In this document: one piece after another, positions 60,406 through 64,000 of the stretch
How the letters are laid out: each line of letters begins with the position of its first letter
How positions within the stretch are numbered: the stretch's first letter is position 1
Assembly: GCF_009727055.1 (NCBI RefSeq)
Contig: NC_052359.1
Coordinates: 9,395,487 to 9,459,486 of the forward strand
DNA length: 64,000 nt
From: Benincasa hispida
Lineage: Eukaryota > Streptophyta > Magnoliopsida > Cucurbitales > Cucurbitaceae
Direction of reading: 5' to 3'
The notes under the pieces: generated by a model
What the model saw: only the letters and a program-made list of their open reading frames with translations
Databases searched by the model: none
Told to the model about the DNA's origin: nothing
Position numbers and translations under genes: made by a program

Positions 60406-62515
60406 TTAAAATAGCGAGTAAGAATGAAGATTCAAATGTTTAGCAATATTTAAGAATATTTTGGTGCTTTAACTAAATTTGAGCTACTCATTAAACTTAA
60501 AGTTGACAAAGAGTTTGGACTTAGAAAGTTGAAGTTTCTATATTTTATATTTGAATGAGATGAAAGAAAAAAGTCATGGAAACTTAGAATATATAATTTG
60601 TATTTAATCTTTTAAGTTTGTGATTTGTAAATATTAAAGTTAGTATAAAAGGTGAATTTAATAAGGTTGAGTTTACAAAAAATATATTTTTTTCTTTCTG
60701 AAAAAAAGTTTACACAATCTGTAAACCAAGAAAATTCATAGTTCCACAAATTAAGCAAATTATTCACATTATAATATTCAATTTCTTAACCACTATTACT
60801 CCCAAGAAAAATATTACAAGTTAGAGCTTAGTAATTTGCATTTTATTATAATACACCAATCAAGGATTCGAAATTTGTATTGGACACTTAGTCTGAATTC
60901 TATTTGTCAAAATTGATTAATATTTAATTATATTAAAAAGTTAGGGTTTATATATATAGCTAGATTTTTCTTTTAATATTAGTTGACATAATAATCTTAA
61001 TCAATACTTTCACTTATAATTATTCATAATTTTTGAAATCAAGAAGTAACGAGTCGTTAGATGTTGACAAATCAAGCTGTCCTCGACGAGGACGAACTAG
61101 GGACCATAGTAGGTTCAAGATTCTCCGTTTGAATAATAAAGGTATTAGAAAGGAAAATAGATGTGGGGTCGAAGGAAGAAAAAATATGGAATTGTGAAAG
61201 AGGGTTCTCTATCAAAGCATGAGGGAAGAAAGTTTCGAGAGAAGGGAAAAAAAAAAAACGAAATGAAATAATGAGAGAAATGTATAGAAGAGTCGGCCAT
61301 GAAAGAATTAGTTACTTATTTGATAACGATTAATGACGATTGACATATTTGTTAATAACCATATCAATTCTTAAACAAAATCGACTAAAAATCGTTCTTT
61401 TATTTTTGCTTAAGAATTACTTGATTAATCTAAATAATTTTAGAAATAGAAAACTAAAAATGAAATCGTCATTAAACGAGAACGAATGGGTAAAGAAAAG
61501 AAAAAGAAATCAAAAGGAAAAGGATGTTTGTGGTTTATTATGGGGTTGGTGAATGGTTTTGATGAAGGAAAGAAGCAGCCGCAATATGTTTAGGGACTTT
61601 TTAAAAGCTCCAAAAAAGTTGAGATTTGACCAAAACTATTGAAGATATAATAATTCCAACTATGGCCGACATCGCCTACCATTCATTTTCATCCTCACAA
61701 TCTCTTTATTTTCTTACTTAAATCCAAAAGATAATATACGTATTCAAACACATGGACAAATTTGTGGCCGACTAGGCTACAATCTCTCACTCTTTTATTT
61801 GAATTTCTTTTTGGAATTTATATTAAGATATAAATAAATATAAAAATTAAATTATATCTTAAATTTTCACCTCTACAACTTAGAGTAAAAAATGTTAACG
61901 ATGTAAAATTACCAAAAACAATGCCTCAAATCTACGTTCAGTCTTCTGTTGTTATGGATATAGAGTCTACTATGATGAAATTTACAAAGATTTAAAGTTC
62001 ATACTACAAAATTCTCTCCAAAAGCGAACTATTTGATTTCCTATACCATAATTTGATATATTGAAATTCAAAGAAAAAAAAAAAACACAAAAACACTATT
62101 TTTTTTAAAGCACAAAAATTGCACATCGACCAAAAAGGCTTCAAAATTAAAGCTGCCGCAAGAATGCCAATTCGCCGTCTGCCACTTAAAAAAATTGCCG
62201 GCTGCTTCATTTTTTCTTTAATTTTGGGAGTACACCCACGAGTTTTATTCAGTTAGACATATATACATATATAACCTGCTGGAAGAAAAAGAAAAAAAAA
62301 AAAACCTAGTAGATAAATGGGCCAAGCCCAATTGTTGATTCACCCCAAAAATAAAAGGCTTTTCTTTGAAATGATGATGTTTGGACAACCGTCTATTATC
62401 CAAGTCAAAATATATCTATCCATCTATCTATCTATATTTATAAAACTTATCCATTTATATATATATATATATATATACATAATCAAAGTGTGCTTTCATG
62501 GAGTTTTTGTCTCCA
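60406..62515. other. AT-rich intergenic region
   Basis: No gene is supported. It contains an A-run at 61,248-61,258, simple TATA repeats at 62,455-62,477 and a purine-rich stretch near 61,130-61,280. Short open frames at 61,340-61,552 and 62,004-62,210 are of random composition. Confidence 0.5.
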
Positions 62516-62882
62516 CAATCCTATCATTCTCCCACTTGGAAACAAAACAATGATCTTGCCTCTCACTACGATGATACTCATCATCTTGGAAAATTCCAAG
62601 ACTATATTCCCACTACACCTATTATCTCTGATTTTCTTTACAAACTTCAAGGCTTAACATAAAATTTGTAAAATCTATAAGGTCACAAACACATGAAATC
62701 ATAAAAAATAATTGTAGTTCATCTGTGCTTGCCCCAAGGTGTGAAGGTGTGAGCAAGCTATGTGGAACTGTCTCCCGGACATAAAGAATAGTCTTGTACT
62801 CCCACTTCAGTTAAGTGGTACCAACTGACATCTTCTTCAATCTTGAACATCTGTTCTTGAAGAAGACAAATTCTGCAAATGG
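62516..62882 (-). mobile_element. Possible 3' end of a copia internal region with polypurine tract
   Basis: The minus strand ends in 'ccaagtgggagaatgat', close to the AAGTGGGAGA-type polypurine tract that precedes the 3' LTR in many plant copia elements. The about 350 bases behind it are moderately GC and non-coding. No LTR follows, so this is a tentative reading. Confidence 0.3.
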
Positions 62883-62885
62883 TTA

Positions 62886-64000
62886 CACTACAAGAAATTT
62901 GGCCTTTGATGTCGGTTGGAAAAACTAAATACGGATGTACAATGTCGGTTTTTTTATTTTTATTTATTTATTTTTTTAAAACGGATCTTTAATGTCAGTT
63001 TAAACTGACATTAAAGATGAGGCTACAATGTCAGTTTAAAACTGACATTATAGCCCTCTACTTATTCTTCCCCCTTTAATAATTTTATTTTTTTTTTGTT
63101 TCCCTCCATTTTTTGTTACCGTCTCCAATTTAGGATTTGAATAATATATATGCTGAAAATAAAGAAAGAAAAAGCTTAAGCTTCAGCCACAGAAAACAAC
63201 CTCTCCTCATGAGTTCTTTCACTTATAGCCTGCAGCTGCACAAGCGTCGTCCACCACATTTGTGCCGCCACCTTTATTGATCGTCTGTAGGTCTTCGTCC
63301 ATTGCACTGTCATCGATTGTAGTGGACGTTGATGGGTGTTTTCCTCTCTCCCTCGCGAGTTCCCTCACCATGCCTGTGTCCGGTGGGTTTTTGTTTTTTC
63401 TCTTGTTCTCTCATTTTTTCTCTCTCTTATAAATCTCCCTCACTACTCTATAGGTCTATGGATCTATCATTGTGTCATTCTTCGAGCTGCCACTGTCATG
63501 TTGATTCTACATTGGGTGAGAATTTGGTGAGTTTCTCTTGGAATTTCTTATTAACTCTTGAGTACCCACTAAGATTTCGGCCTAATCTTGAATTACCCAT
63601 AATGTATCAATTATAGATTCGAGGTTTGCAAGAATTTTGAGGTCGGGAGCAGGCTAATCAACAGTGTTAAAGATTGTTTTGAGTGTTTTGGTAAGACTTT
63701 AAGATTTTAAAAGTCTTTTGGATTGTTTATTGAGGTTGAAAATTGGGTTATGACCCCTAAATATTATGTTTGGATTAGAAACAAGTCATAACTGGTAGGC
63801 GACATCTAGTTCTCGGTGTTCCAGCAATTTCTTTTAGCCTTTCTGTCATTTCCGTTGAGTTTCAACACTTATCTATTCCTGTTCGGCATAGATTGTGTTA
63901 CTTACTTCTTAACAGCTCAAAATATGTTGGATTAAGCATAGTCGAACACCAAACAACAAGATTTCAAGTTGTTTGGGTAAGTTTCAACGGGTAAGGATGC
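62886..64000 (+). mobile_element. Terminal part of a CACTA (En/Spm) transposon, continues past the window
   Basis: It starts with the diagnostic CACTACAAGAAAT terminus. The three bases before it are TTA, a candidate 3-bp target duplication. Subterminal units 'aatgtcRgtt' repeat. A 34-bp perfect palindrome lies at 62,985-63,018 and a second one with 17-bp arms at 63,021-63,055, as expected for CACTA subterminal transposase-binding arrays. The right part (63,180-64,000) is GC-richer with open frames near 63,329-63,616. I see no transposase motif there; it may be a leader or captured DNA. The other end lies outside the window. Confidence 0.8.

Noticed and set aside
63329..63616. 95-codon and overlapping open frames in the CACTA region
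   Set aside because: Ser/Pro/Phe-rich low-complexity translations without transposase motifs; two frames overlap.

Overview
This is nuclear DNA from a flowering plant. It is AT-rich, has spliced genes with GT..AG introns, and carries Ty1/copia LTR retrotransposons, hAT and CACTA DNA transposons, SINE and LINE remnants and many MITEs. The copia family and the abundant TCTATC/GATAGA hairpin repeats suggest a cucurbit (Cucurbitaceae). That is an inference from memory of such repeats, not a search result. Only two intact protein-coding genes can be supported. Almost everything else is a layered record of transposon insertions.

Layout. 1-5.17 kb: AT-rich intergenic DNA with a MITE, a SINE-like patch and a degenerate tandem repeat. 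5.17-17.3 kb: a nested stack of LTRs. Five-base target duplications show that LTR C1 lies inside D1, and that D1 and D2 lie inside B2. B2 lies probably inside E2, and E2 probably inside B3. 17.3-23.6 kb: DNA transposons, namely a 514-bp GC-rich hAT MITE, a 438-bp palindromic MITE, and a decayed hAT element whose transposase lies on the minus strand and whose right end is repeated in tandem. 24-28 kb: an (AAT)n microsatellite, MITEs and a SINE with target duplications. 28.3-33.5 kb: an eight-exon LPLAT1-type MBOAT lysophospholipid acyltransferase on the plus strand. 34-43 kb: intergenic, with a long inverted-repeat element, a 5'-truncated LTR and an orphan copia integrase scrap. 43.9-44.4 kb: an intronless AP2/ERF transcription factor of DREB type on the plus strand. 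45.8-46.3 kb: a 534-bp MITE. 46.9-57.7 kb: a decayed copia gag-pol on the minus strand, interrupted by a solo LTR inside the reverse transcriptase and cut off by the 5' LTR and tRNA-primer site of another element. 58-64 kb: a LINE scrap, GATAGA repeats, a MITE, and from 62,886 the end of a CACTA transposon that runs out of the window.

The two genes show no sign of working together. LPLAT1 is a membrane lipid-remodelling enzyme of the endoplasmic reticulum. The ERF gene encodes a DNA-binding regulator. I did not find a new biological system. The most informative material is the insertion chronology, the tandemly repeated hAT end, and an AP2 domain lacking a normally conserved Trp-Gly pair. All calls come from reading the sequence; no database search was possible.
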